The notes: generated by a model not told the origin, from the sequence alone. Numbered from the stretch's first letter, positions 11,036-23,342 are shown. The stretch is DNA of 60,000 bases from Cristatella mucedo (GCA_009760855.2 WPIO01000006.1:9466001-9526000), one strand, 5' to 3'. A program made the numbers and translations.

Positions 11036-11215
11036 CAGTGTTACCGAGACTGGGGGTTACAGGTTACTTCCTGCCCGACCGCTATCTGTCCCACCTACGC
11101 CCATTGCTGCCTTGTCGCCGTCGCAGGGCTCGAGCAAGACGAGCTGCAGTTTGATTATACCTCTTTGAAACAATATTGCGTACGCCCACAATAACAAGGA
11201 AGCTAAACAGTCCTA
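11036..11215 (+). repeat. family X, copy 1 (unknown dispersed repeat)
   Basis: Shares a ~180-base segment with 17008-17200. The best-conserved part is AAGACGAGCTGCAGTTTGAT followed by TATACCTCTTT and a CAATAACAAGGAAGCTAAAC-like block. No terminal repeats, tRNA boxes or coding remnant recognised. Confidence 0.6.
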
Positions 11216-11274
11216 CTGTGGAACCCTTAGGTTTGTTCATCAGGCTACTGTGGGGTCGTGGGAAACAACGAAAC

Positions 11275-11773
11275 AACTTTTAGGTCACTTCATTCTTTGG
11301 CTCCAGCCTATCTTACAGATCTACACCACCACCAGGCCAAGCATCGTATCACCCCCTTTTGGGAATCCAACAGTTTACCAATACCTCGTACAAACCTCAA
11401 ATCCTTTGGAGACCGTGCATTTAGTTCGTATGCTCCTAAAGCCTGGAACTCCCTCCCGACCTGCGTCAGAACATCCCCTGACTTGACCACACTTAAAAAG
11501 AACTTAAAACACACCTATTTAGGACAGCATTTAGCGGGTCCCTGTGATTCATACTTGATGTGCTTATGCGTGCTGACACTGTGCATGCTGCCACTAACCA
11601 CAATTGAATGCTGACCCTGTGCATGTCACCCCTAACCATGTTATTCATGTTGTTTATCAAGCATTATATTACTCACTCTTCAATCGCGTTCCCTTTGCAG
11701 CAAATGTAAAGCGCGTAGAAAGAGATTGAGTTTTCTGAGGGTGCTTTATCAAGTGCGTTATTATTATTATTAA
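11275..11773 (+). mobile_element. LINE-A 3' end
   Basis: 5'-truncated copy from the TFRSLHSLAPAYL segment through SFGDRAFSSYAPKAWNSLPT to the 3' untranslated region and a TTATTATTATTAA tail. A one-base loss in the A-run near 11500 shifts the last codons out of frame relative to the 8391-9494 copy. Confidence 0.85.
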
Positions 11774-13067
11774 CGAAGCTAGCCTTCCAAAAGGACGAGG
11801 ACACTTTCGGACAGGAGCAATATCGTAATGGCCGGACAGCTATCCTACAAATACCAAACCGTGACGACATTGGTACGACAGTGGTTGCGTGACGGAGTCT
11901 CACTAGGGTTGCTCGGTTTGGCTCGCCGAGGGCTCCAGCTCAGGGAGGAGGAGGAGGAGGCTACGAACAAAATCATACGGTGGTGGTAACTTGACTTACG
12001 AGTGTCCCAACTTGCGAGTTTTTCGAGATACGACCTGTCTCTCGGCCGATTTTGTGCTTTGAATTGAGAGCTAAAATTCTGGTTACGAGCCAGCTTCTGA
12101 TTCCCTAACCGCAAGCTGCCGCTGCGAACGTCGCAGTGAGCGCTGCAACTTCCGCCCAGCATCCCGTGCCACACTCGCTTACTTTAAGCCGTCGAAACGG
12201 AATCGCTCTCATGTATGCGACTGCGAGTGGGTGCGTCAGCGACGCAAGCAAGACGGCGGTGAGTAGAGCTGTGTGGTTACTCAGAACAGCAAGGCTCGGG
12301 CAGCGAAAGACGTTCCACTGCAAGACGCTGCCCGATGACCCGGGTGGGACGTCAAGCTCAGGCCCTTTTTTCGCGCCCAGACAGACTCGAGCGAGCCATC
12401 GTGGTGCTTGGATGCGAAAGATCGCGAGACTCCGGTGTTGAATCCGAATACGGCAGGAACAGCTAAGTAAGTACTGTACTTTACTTAAGCATTACCGTTG
12501 TGTGAGAATTCCTCGAGTAGCTGATAACAATCGGCGCGTTCGCCTAAACGCCCGGCCAATAAAGTGTTCTTTCGGCTACGTGTTGGCTGTACGTTCGCCT
12601 GCCTGCCGCGCTCCCTTTCCTGCATTGCCAGTGCTTACTTGGCGTGAAGGGCCAAAGAAGGTACGCAGTGCTCTGACCCGATGACTCCCGCAGTGCGTTA
12701 TTTGAAGTTCCACGGTTAGCTCGCAGCGGAAGCATCTGTGTCGTTCTCGCATTTATGCCCGCAGTTACTTTCAAAACTTCGTTTTTCCAGCCAGGTAACC
12801 GAATAAACTGAGTGCGAAGGGCAGTGCTGAGAAGAAGAAGCGGAGAACGTGCATTGAATTAAAGAAAGAAATTGTTGAAAAACATGAAAAATCGCTGTGT
12901 CTATTGTGGGTCTGGAATAGATCAATGGCATTTAAATTTATTTCTATGGGGGAAATTGATTTGGCGTACGAATAGTTTAAGTTACGAGCGCCGTAACGGA
13001 GCTAATAAAACTCGTAAGCCAAGGTACCACTGCAATACTGCGTGTATGTATGCATGTATTTATAATA
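11774..13067. other. unassigned unique sequence
   Basis: A GAG-rich spot at 11944-11960 and moderate GC at 12100-12720. No repeat copy or exon could be supported. Confidence 0.45.
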
Positions 13068-13206
13068 ACAATAATTCATTTGTATAGCGCATTAAGAGAA
13101 CTTAATTTCTATTCAGGCACTTCACATATGCAACGGGGCTAGAGCCCACGACCTCGGTCAGATCTTGGTCGGGGCGAGCACCTTAACCTCTGGGCCAAAC
13201 CAGCAT
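13068..13206 (-). mobile_element. SINE-1 copy
   Basis: Minus strand: head TGGTTTGGCCCAGAGGTTAA at the right; tail AAATTAAGTTCTCTTAATGC and an AT-rich ATTGTTATTATAAATA end at the left. A short CATG-repeat abuts the head. Confidence 0.8.
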
Positions 13207-15609
13207 GCATGCATGCATGTATCTCAGTCGGTATATCCACAAAGCCGCTAGTATTAAGTGGGTGCTACACAGGTGAGTTTTCTTTAGCGAACTTAAAGCC
13301 TACGCGGCTTTTGGTATTGTGGGAAACATGCGCCAGCACCGTGCAAGACTTAGCCGAGGCAGGAGACGAAGAAACCAGTGTGTATGACCCAAACCCCGTG
13401 GGCTGATTTATACCGAACGATCGTGCTTGGATGCCGTACCGTATTAGCCCTACTGTTGGCTCCGTTGCTGAGCTCTGGCCAACTTCGTGTCCCTTCGAGG
13501 TCAAAGCTCGCATCAGGTAATAGTAGTTCAACCGGCTCGACCTTTCGGAGTATTATTGGCTATGCCGGCTAAGCCCGCAGCTGTTTTGATGCCGATCGAT
13601 CACTTTTGCCGGTCCTACCAGCTCAGATAGCCGTAAAATCACGTGTGGCGAAATGCGTTCGTGCTCGGCGCCGGTCATGCTTAGCTGTAGTCTAAGTCAG
13701 TGGCTCGACTGTGGTATTATTTCGTTTCCTCGCCACTTGAATGTGAGGGGAAGATTTAGTCTCGCCCATCATCCATCCAAGCGTCAATTATGGACTTCGC
13801 CTAGCGAAACCACCGAGAGTTAGTATGAATATAGAGTCCCTACTTAGGAGCTTGATATGGAGAACGTTGTTAAACTTCCAAACTGATTTCGGAGTTTTTA
13901 AAATTGTCATTACGTTGAGTTAGTGTAAGTCTCTTTTAAGCGCTCGCGCTTTTCAGTCCAAAGTTATCTCATGTACGCCAAAAGTCTGGATCGAGGGGGG
14001 CCGTAAACCGGGTCCGAAGGGGGACCGTAGCGTGATTCCTCTTTGCGAATCTTGTCTTTAACTCGCACGAAACTGGCGACGCCAAGACGAAACACGACGC
14101 AAGAAACTGACACCGCCTGCCTTATATTGGCTAACCAGCTCATCGGAAGCTACAAGTTTCATTACTGAAGCACTTTCTTTCCCGGTCCTGTTCAGTTTTG
14201 CTCTAGCGAAAAGATATTACAAAAGCTAAAGGTACATACATTTAGCTATTTTTTATCAGTAGTTTTGTTTAGGTTATGTAGCGTTTGGTTTGACTAGGCG
14301 AACAAAAGGCAATAATTGCCAACTGTCCTAAATAGAATAAAGTGCATTTATCAAAATAAAATTACAAAGTGCACACACTCAAATCTAAAGAAAACTATAT
14401 AAGGAGAAGCGGAAGATCAGCTGCGTAACACTGAAGCGAAAACATGTAGTGGTAGGTATTTCCGGCATTTCAGGGCAAGCGTGGCTGCTGGCCTACTTCG
14501 TAGCCCTCTTAAGTCCTGTACTCATTACTACGGATCTAGTCCAAATTTAACACCGAGTAAATGTCAAAGCGTACAGCATTCACATCAGCCATCCATCTCG
14601 CCTACAGTTTGTCCATCGTTGAAAAAAGCCTGTTGTGCAGTTGTGCGACTCTCACGAAAACTACTGCATACTAGATGTTTATCCAGCTATTGCTACCATT
14701 TTGAAATTGTCGCATAGAATATTTTGCCAAGTCCAAATGAAAGCAAATGTGGTGTATCAAGGTTCACCGAAAGTATTGACTAAGTATTGAGTATTAACTC
14801 CACGAGTAAGACGCATCTATAGTCGCGCAGATTATTATATTTGGGGGAGTTTGAAAGAGCCTAAGAAATAGGAATGCGGTACGACAGAGCAACCAGTTTA
14901 AATGATCAGCTTAGTACCTCTACACTGACAGTAACTTTGCTAATGGCAAACGCTCAGCAGAGCAGCAGCCATAAGACACCCGCCTTAGGAGGTCATCTGC
15001 ATTCTGGATTCAGCTGTAGCTCAATGCAAAGCTGAATATTTTTCTCTAGCTATAGCCGTCAGAGCCATTGATTTATACTAAGTAATTTAGGTTCGACTGC
15101 TGCTATACGATTTGTGCACTGCTAATGTGTCCATTGCCCTGGCAGTAGGAATATGATCAATGTTTCGTTGACCCATTGAATTCAACTATGAAGTATAAGA
15201 CGATATTTCGTAAGCGTATAATAGTGAAGCATCGTAAGAAAAAAATTACACAGCTGCTGCACATTTTGGCTGTGTGGCTCAGCTGATCCGACCGATTTTA
15301 AATGCGTCATGGAAGTCGCTCACTTGAAAGCTTACCCGCCACTTAATCTTTCGCACTCGGCAGTGTTCCATCGCGAGTGTCCGAGTGAAGGATCGGCCAA
15401 GTCCTAGTGAGCTCCGTCAATCCAATCAGCTCGGAATGCAAGCCAACAGATCCGACGATACCGAGGCTGTGTGCTGAGACTTGCTTCCGGATCCAGCTTT
15501 TGGCTTTGGCTCCGGCTGCTCGCGTCGCACTTGAGCTTCGGCTAAGTCTTGCAAATGAGTGACAGTGCTTGCAATTGCGGCAAAGCGACTGCATCAGCTC
15601 TGCCTTTAG
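13207..15609. other. unassigned unique sequence
   Basis: 2.4 kb without a recognisable gene or repeat copy. Composition shifts from mixed to AT-richer near 14,200-15,200. Open frames are short. Confidence 0.45.
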
Positions 15610-15731
15610 AGATCGTCGGCGTGGGTTTCAGAAAAGACCGGATTTATTTGCAAATTACTTATACCGACGGATCGACAAGAAATAAGAATAGGGCGGAGAT
15701 GCGAGAGAAAATAGACCGATGCGCGATCGAG
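15610..15731 (+). CDS. candidate exon resembling a chromo shadow domain
   Basis: A 122-base block between a pyrimidine-rich acceptor (CTCTGCCTTTAG) and a donor GAG|GTTAAC, ending on a codon boundary. It translates to a compact sequence starting IVGVGFRKDRIYLQITYTDG and continuing RNKNRAEMREKIDRCAIE. From memory of the family, HP1-type chromo shadow domains run I[LV]GA..., a short turn, a [LFY]L[MI]x[FWY] strand, then a helix ending in [KR]xPxxVIxFYE; this block fits that order. Chromo shadow domains mediate HP1 dimerisation and chromatin binding. The W/Y-F-Y-E end would have to lie on a following exon, which I did not find. An alternative is a non-coding open frame (66 codons in all). Confidence 0.35.
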
Positions 15732-16356
15732 GTTAACATAAGTTAAACCGTCCGCGGCCTTACTAAAGGGACGAGTAACCGAACAGCACGAACAGCCATT
15801 GTGTCCCAGTAGTGAGGAGCTGAAGGAAGCGGCAACAGCAATGAAAGAAAACCAGAGTTCGCTAGTCTAACAACAAGTGCGGTCTCTTATGAGAGGATCT
15901 TTCACCGCATTACATGCATTTTAACGTTCCTAATCGCCGGCGCACAGTGGCTGGCGAAGTATGCTTGACAGCGTAGGCGGTAGCAATGGGAGGGATTCGC
16001 CTGACGCCGGACGGTAAGTAGAGTGCGTCGTGTCTAGGGCATTCGCGAAATTACAAGACGCCGGGTCTTTTCCAGCCGGGTGGCACATGTGAAAGCTTTC
16101 CTTTAGAAAGCGAAGAAGACCTCGAGACCGTCGGCCTCGAGACCATTGGCTGCAGGGGTGGGAAAATGCTGGCCAGAGCACGGGAGATTGTTAGTATGTC
16201 GTCTGCTTCATAGCAAGCGAGTGCAGAGTATGTGTTTCGATGGGTACAACAAATTACCCTAAGCTTAATGACCATTGGTGACAGAAGCTTTTGCTCTGCA
16301 GGAGATTTTAATTTGCAGGACCTAGACTGCGGCATTCACATCACAATTCTTACGCA
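15732..16356. other. unassigned sequence
   Basis: No repeat copy or exon supported. A decayed fragment (CCATTGGTGACAGAAGCTTT, about 16271-16290) resembles the KTVGDRSF segment of LINE-B and may be a relic. Confidence 0.4.
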
Positions 16357-16530
16357 ACCAGCTGATTGAACAGCCTCTTTTTGTATGGCAGCCGATCAGC
16401 CTTACAGGCTATCCCCACCACTTGCAGCGACAGTCAAAGATCGTCCACCGCAGGATTCGATACCACGACCGTGGCACTGAGGTCATGAAGAGCCTTATTT
16501 AGTGTGCCATCGCGGCTCACCTACAATTAT
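16357..16530 (-). mobile_element. SINE-2 copy
   Basis: Minus strand. The tRNA-like head (GAGCCGCGATGGCACACTAA...) is at the right, the B-box-like GGTATCGAATCC near 16450, then the core and AAAAAGAGGCTGTTCAATCA end at the left. Confidence 0.8.
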
Positions 16531-16531
16531 T

Positions 16532-16615
16532 TGTCAGAAGTGGGATTTGAACCCACGCCTGGAGAGACAGACTGTGACCTGAATGCAGCGCCTTGGACTG
16601 CTCGGCCATTCTGAC
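16532..16615 (-). tRNA. tRNA-Leu (anticodon CAG), probably a pseudogene
   Basis: 84 bases including discriminator A. The acceptor stem GTCAGAA/TTCTGAC is fully paired, the D stem is GCC/GGC, the anticodon loop TTCAGGT gives CAG, a 15-base long variable arm marks a class II tRNA, and the T stem is GTGGG/CCCAC with loop TTCAAAT. A and B boxes are recognisable. Compared with my memory of eukaryotic tRNA-Leu(CAG), four differences are CG-to-CA changes. Two of them leave the bottom of the anticodon stem (CTGCA/CACAG) with two mismatches. No run of four or more T follows on the minus strand within the adjoining SINE. This favours a decayed gene copy over an active gene. Confidence 0.7.
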
Positions 16616-16616
16616 T

Positions 16617-16887
16617 TAACGACACTGACAACTACTCACCTAATACTAACTGCTGTGCATCGTTTCCACCCGTCCGGAGCTGCTACTTCCACGCTACTCA
16701 CTACCTCAACTGCCCTCCTGATACAGTTATGCTTCGCAGTTCTTCTTTGTTTCGTACGATGAAGTTTGTTGGCTACTGCATACGTATCGACAACCGCTAG
16801 GCTTCGAGTGGACTATGAAAACCTTTCCAACGCGATGCCCGCGTAGTCTGTGTGGCTTTGTGGAGTTACAGACGGGTATACATTACA
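16617..16887 (+). mobile_element. LINE-B 3' end
   Basis: 5'-truncated copy abutting the tRNA-Leu. It aligns with the GAGCTGCTACTTCCACGCTA, TTTGTTTCGTACGATGAAGT and TTGTGGAGTTACAGACGGG segments of other copies and ends in TACATTACATGG. Confidence 0.8.
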
Positions 16888-16888
16888 T

Positions 16889-17004
16889 GGTTTGGCTCAG
16901 GAGTTACGGCGCTCACCTTCGACGGTCAATGTCAAGGCGAATCCACGTGATGACCGAAGTCGCAGGCTCGAACCCTGCTGCTTATGTGAAACGCCTTAAT
17001 AGAG
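16889..17004 (+). mobile_element. SINE-1 copy, decayed 3' end
   Basis: tRNA-like head GGTTTGGCTCAGGAGTTACG, an A-box-like start and the B-box-like GCAGGCTCGAACC near 16964, followed by GTGAAACGCCTTAATAGAGT. The remaining tail has diverged. Confidence 0.65.
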
Positions 17005-17007
17005 TGA

Positions 17008-17200
17008 GATGTAACCGAGTTCCAGGGGTCAAAGGCTAGTTCCCGCCAAACCCCGCGATACTCCGGCCACGCTGCCGCTCGCCACGCCGCCGAGCTGGGG
17101 TAAGACGAGCGGCAGTAAGATTATACCTCTTTATAACAACGCATGCGCCAGCAACAACAGGGGAACTAAACAAGTCTGCAAGGAGGGTCCTATACACTGT
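17008..17200 (+). repeat. family X, copy 2 (unknown dispersed repeat)
   Basis: Second copy of the element at 11036-11215. AAGACGAGCGGCAGTAAGAT and TATACCTCTTTATAACAACG are the strongest matches. Its left part is GC-richer and more diverged. Confidence 0.6.
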
Positions 17201-18248
17201 ACACTATGGGGGCGCGAGACGACGCAGCAAGCGCGAACAAACGTGTTAGTTGGGGTCAGTCGGCTTCTGCAGTCCTGTCGTTGTACCGACTCCGAGTCCA
17301 ACAGTACGAGCGTACGCCGTCCGAAACCCGGCTGGCTGAGTAACTGTTTGGCTAGTCCGAGTCGACAACTACCACAGTCGTAAGCTTCCACCGAAAGACG
17401 CCAACACACAGGGGGGGGGGGGTCACGAACAGGTTACACGGGGGACGCGGAATATACAAGTCAACAACGAGCGAGCTATCTAGCTCAGCTCGGGCCTTGG
17501 GTACTCGTTACCTCGCGTACGTGGCAGCATTGCCGGAGCACGCCTGTACGAATCCAGGTGCATAACTCGGCGAGACCGGGAGCCTCCAACACCACGACTT
17601 ACTTGGCCAACTTCTCCTTCCCAAGAGGCCCAGTGACCTCTCGTCACCACACATCCGGCCATGCCGTAGGTCCGACCCCGGCCTAGCCGGTGACCCTAAC
17701 CCTCATTATGGCCGTCCGGTCCCAGCCAACCAAACCCAGCCTGGGTACAGAGTTATCATAGGGCGCTATACAAATGAAGTATATGTTCTTTATTGCATTA
17801 CAATCCACTGCAGCGATTGCGAAGCTTCGTGCAGTCCATTGCAGTGCATTGCTCGATACCGGACTACCAGGAATGACGCGAATTGTTGCGGGTACTCTAA
17901 AATAATAGTGTTGTTTCAAATGCAATCCAAATTGCAGCTTCGCGAAACCAATTTTTATGGATTTTTGGTGCCTTCCACTAGATTGCAATGAATTGCAGTA
18001 GTGGCCAGGCTTTTGGCAGCACATTTTCATGTGAACGTGTTAGCAAAACGGTGTAGAATTCGGCAGACACGTTACAGGAACAGTGTACTGCAATATTCAC
18101 TTAAAATACGAGCTTTGCGATGCCAATATCAGGCCAATTCTCGCTTTTTGGCGTGGGCAGCGGTAATTCGTGGAACGCCAGGTCGAGAGACTCGCGGCGT
18201 AATTAAGCAAGCCTAACGGACTAGCAGTCGGTCCTTCCGCGCTCAATG
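17201..18248. other. unassigned unique sequence
   Basis: Contains a G10 homopolymer at about 17412-17421. Several ATTGCA/TGCAAT-type words in 17790-18000 hint at a decayed inverted-repeat element, but no clean ends were found. Confidence 0.4.
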
Positions 18249-18392
18249 CTGCTGGTTTGGTCCAGCGGTTAAGGTGCTCGCCCCGATCAAGGTCTGTCCG
18301 AGGTCGCACAGGTTCGAGTCCCGAGGCACACGTGAAGCGCCTGAATAGAGATTAAGTTCTCTTGGGGCGCTCTACATATGAATTACATATAA
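18249..18392 (+). mobile_element. SINE-1 reference copy
   Basis: Best-preserved SINE-1. The head GCTGGTTTGGTCCAGCGGTT has an A-box-like TGGTCCAGCGGTTAAGG. A B box GGTTCGAGTCC lies at 18311-18321. Then CACGTGAAGCGCCTGAATAG leads into GATTAAGTTCTCTTGGGGCG and an AT-rich ACATATGAATTACATATAAA end. The last ~50 bases match the terminal stem-loop of LINE-A, which suggests mobilisation by LINE-A reverse transcriptase. Confidence 0.85.
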
Positions 18393-19800
18393 ATGCAATG
18401 CCGCACTTTCGCACTACCGTTAGCACGAGCAGGTTCGAAGCGCAAGCGCGAACGGAAGCGCCAGCGGAACGGGAGCGAAAACGTGGCGGATGCTCGCGAC
18501 GAGGCGACCGGACGCCAGCGGCGTGGCCTCGCCGACCGACGCATCGATTGGTCGAATGCTCGGGCCGCAGCAGCCGTCTCGCGGGCAGCGAGCTGCCGAC
18601 TCCCACGCGGCCGGTAACCGGCAAGCTCGTCTTGGGCAGCCATCCGAGAGCGACGGCCTTCCTTCCGGACGCGCTTCGCGAGCGGAGCTCGGTCGCTCGC
18701 GGTGGCGACGAGCTGGCGGGCGTTGCCGGGCGTTGCCACGCAGCGAAGTCCTTCGCGGCCCCGCTTAACGGCCTCTCCTCTCGAAAGCGGCACTCCTCCG
18801 GTGCGCCGCCGAGGGCCGAGGGAGCCCTCCGAGGCGCACGTGTGCTCCGCGACGAGGGCACGCCAGTCGGCACGCTGGCAGCGACGACGCTCACTCAGCG
18901 CGGCGGCCTCCCGCTGAACGCCTTCGCCGCCATCATCGCCAGCCGGCGTCCCGCCGCTCGCGGATGCAGCTACTCTCGCGAGATCCTTCTCGCACGAGCC
19001 GATCGCAGCGCGACGAAGCTGATCGCCGCCCTGAACGAAACGCAGTCGCCTCGGCGTAGGACGCCCCTCGCTGCGCCTCGAGCGGCGGGCGAGCGAGCGG
19101 GCGAGCGAGCGCTTCGCTGAGTAGACGCGAATGCGGCAAGCCCCGCGCGATCGACCGGTCCGTCGCTGCTGCTGCTGCAGCTGCCGCCTCCGCTGCTGGC
19201 CTCGTCGCTCCGATCTGGCGTTGACTGGAATGCTCGATGACTTGACGATGGACGCGTGGCGCGGTTCGAACGAGCGAGCGATCCGAACTGAGCGTTATTC
19301 TAAGCCAGGGCCGGGTCGGTCTCTAACAGCCGACGCTATCTCGACGAGCTCGCTATTCCTGGAAATCGAACGGTTGTTTTCGCGGCCGCCGCCCAGATGG
19401 GGCGACGTGCGGAACGCGGGCGTGGGATTGCCACTCGGCACACTGGTGTGATGACACTAGACGAGCTCGACGAGGCCATAATATCCCTCAGCTATCGGCG
19501 ATAAAGCGCCACTTGCGTCGTACTTGACAGCCGCCCCTGTTCGCACGCGATCGGCCGCCGCGAAGGCATTTCCTAATGGCATACTGAGAGCAATCGTGCA
19601 TCACGGCAGTCATCTTTCGGGCTCTCGGCCGCTGAGCCGGAGTCGGTCGATATGCGCTGCGCCGCCCTTGCTCCGTCGCGCCGCTACTAGTAGTCGCGGG
19701 GCTCGCTTCCTCTCGGGAGCAGCGGCTCGGAAATCGGGCGCGCCCGGGCGTGCCCATTGACTTCTCGCCGCTCATTCGACCGCGCCACGCCAGAAAGTGG
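18393..19800. promoter_or_regulatory. CpG-dense, GC-rich block (candidate CpG island)
   Basis: About 1.4 kb that is visibly far richer in C+G and CpG than its surroundings, including a GCGAGCGAGCGGGCGAGCGA tract near 19090-19110 and a CTGCTGCTGCTGCAGCTGCC stretch near 19170. Long frames are open on both strands (for example plus 18398-19120 and minus 18352-18894). That is expected of GC-rich sequence, because stop codons are AT-rich, and the Arg/Ala/Ser composition is not a protein signature. It could be an unmethylated promoter island or a 5' exon. Direction cannot be assigned. Confidence 0.4.
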
Positions 19801-19857
19801 AGAAACATAGAAAGAGGATGGCGGCGGGTGGTTTCATTAGCTCTCCTTCGTACAGCG

Positions 19858-19997
19858 GGGCAGGTGCGCCTTAGCGGCTATCGCCTTCGCTTGCAGTGGG
19901 CAATATAGGATTGCCTGCAAATGCTGCACTCGAACCGACGACCCGGGTCGCGAACTGGGAGCACCTTACACCTCAGCTAAGACCCGGGGCAACTTTG
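19858..19997 (-). mobile_element. SINE-2 copy
   Basis: Minus strand: core CACTGCAAGCGAAGGCGATA and B-box-like GGTTCGAGTGC. It is closest to the 397-546 copy, sharing the CAATATAGGATTGCCTGCAA-type variant, so these two may form a subfamily. Confidence 0.7.
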
Positions 19998-20277
19998 CAA
20001 GAAGCAGAGCGCAGAACGGTAAGTAGGCGGCCGGAAGCCGGACGCTGGTTTTGACGGGTGCAGCAAGGCAATCGCTGGCCGCCGGCAGGCTGCCCTCGGT
20101 AGTGAGACCTTCGTTCGGCTGGCGCAGCCTTGGAATGGTGGAGAAATCGACGAGGCGCTTTGGCGGAGAGCGTCGAGCTAATTGCGCTACTAGTTCGTTA
20201 TCGGTACGCTTTTTTCCGCTGACTCGCTAGCGCCACCTAGCGAACCTGTGCTGGGAGCAATCCGATGGCCGCCACGA

Positions 20278-20395
20278 TTTGGCTCAGAAATTAGGTACTG
20301 CCCTTTGATGACCGAGGTTGTGGGCTTGAGCCATGCGGCATGTGTGAAGCTCCTGGAGGAAAATTCAGCTCTGTTAGGGCATTATATAACAGAAA
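20278..20395 (+). mobile_element. SINE-1 copy ending in an inverted repeat
   Basis: Head ATTTGGCTCAGAAATTAGGT, decayed B box GTGGGCTTGAGCC, then TGTGTGAAGCTCCTGGAGGA and the tail. Its last 25 bases are repeated in inverted orientation at 20428-20452. Confidence 0.65.
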
Positions 20396-20448
20396 TAGTA
20401 TAAATAATATATATATGCTGTATGATGTATAATGCCCTAACAGAGCTG

Positions 20449-20452
<4 letters not shown>
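20362..20452. repeat. 25-base perfect inverted repeat
   Basis: 20362-20386 and 20428-20452 are exact reverse complements (core CAGCTCTGTTAGGGCATTAT), with a 41-base AT-rich spacer. The left arm is the tail of a SINE-1 copy and the right arm runs directly into a long (TA)n array. Confidence 0.9.
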
Positions 20453-22018
<1,566 letters not shown>

Positions 22019-23342
22019 TTTCTCCCGCTTCTATCTCGGTAGCTGCGACCATGCGAGCGGTCAATCCCTGGCCGCGAGCTTACGACCGCCGGTCTCATGG
22101 AGCTGAAGACGGCAAGCCCAGGCAGCTGTGATTCGTCGAGCCAGTAGGGCACGAGGAGCTTATTTCCAAGATGGGGAGTAGCAGCCAGGCGTCCCAGCGG
22201 AGGCCAACAGATTTCAACCTCCTAAGTGTAGATTATTGCGGGATCTGGTAAAGTGACAAGGCCTAGTCTGAGAGGCACTGAGCGTCCAGATATGGCGAGC
22301 CGAGCTTTACTTCGCATGGGCTGTGCTGCAGACCTTCGCACTTCGTAGATAAATCGGTACGTCGTTTCACCAGTCTTCTCCCTGAGATACTACCAGTCTT
22401 GTAGCCAAGATGCGTGGGAGATGACCCATTTAGAAAAGTGATTGCTAAGGTAATTCAATCACACTGGTGGCAACGTTTTCTCGACTTTCTTAGAAACCCA
22501 AGATAATGGTGCACGCGAGAATAAAGTGACAGTCCGGTCGCCGAAAATCAATCATGAGAAACCCGGGCCGCCGTCTCGGCGACTTCTTATTTGATGAATT
22601 TAACGGACGTTGTACTCAATGAAACAAGCGTTTGTTGTCAACAAGATCGTCTTTCAGTAAAGCTGCGGCTGTGACTCCATCCAGGAGAGGGGGCGTCGAC
22701 AAATGTCAGCCTATATTTAGGAGAGAGACTGGTCCGCCGGCACCGAATGAAGACAGAACAGTCTGCTCAACTACAGAGGATCGATCGGGTACAAATATAC
22801 CTTGGCACAGACCGGTAGGGGCGCTGGTTCGACTAAAATTCTGCATTGTTCACAAGGTCAGTGTGCCGCTTCAACGTACTGATGTCAGCAGCTAATAATG
22901 AGAAAGCATTAAGCGCAGATGCATAATTTCCATGGTATTCCGTGAGCCGTATTTTGGAGTCAAATCTTCATCGAGAGCTACTAGTCAACTTGTAGAGATT
23001 CACATATACACACGAGCAGAAGAAAGAGTTCCACACTTTTTCGTCATGCGATGCAATTCGTATGCTAAAGGAAAGCAAATGCCTCGAAGTTGCACATGGC
23101 TACAAGTTACATCAGCGATATACCCTTCTATAGCTCGGGTAGCGGTGAAAGCGTGCAATATATGGTGACCAGACGCTCACAGCACGCTCTGCGGTGCAAT
23201 GGCGCATCGCCCAAAACCCAGCAAGCAGCGCTAAGAGCAACGTCGCATTAGCCGAATCGTCAGTATTATTTTACGGCTGGTACTGCAGGAGACTTACGAC
23301 TGTCTGTTTTACAAGCTTAAATCAACTCGAGCTCAGATATAT

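Noticed and set aside
17790-18000. Inverted-repeat element suggested by ATTGCA/TGCAAT words.
   Set aside because: Arms cannot be aligned cleanly and no terminal duplication is visible.
18352-19120. Overlapping long open frames on both strands in the GC-rich block.
   Set aside because: GC-rich sequence has few stop codons. The predicted proteins are Arg/Ala/Ser-rich without motifs on either strand, so they are not evidence of a gene.
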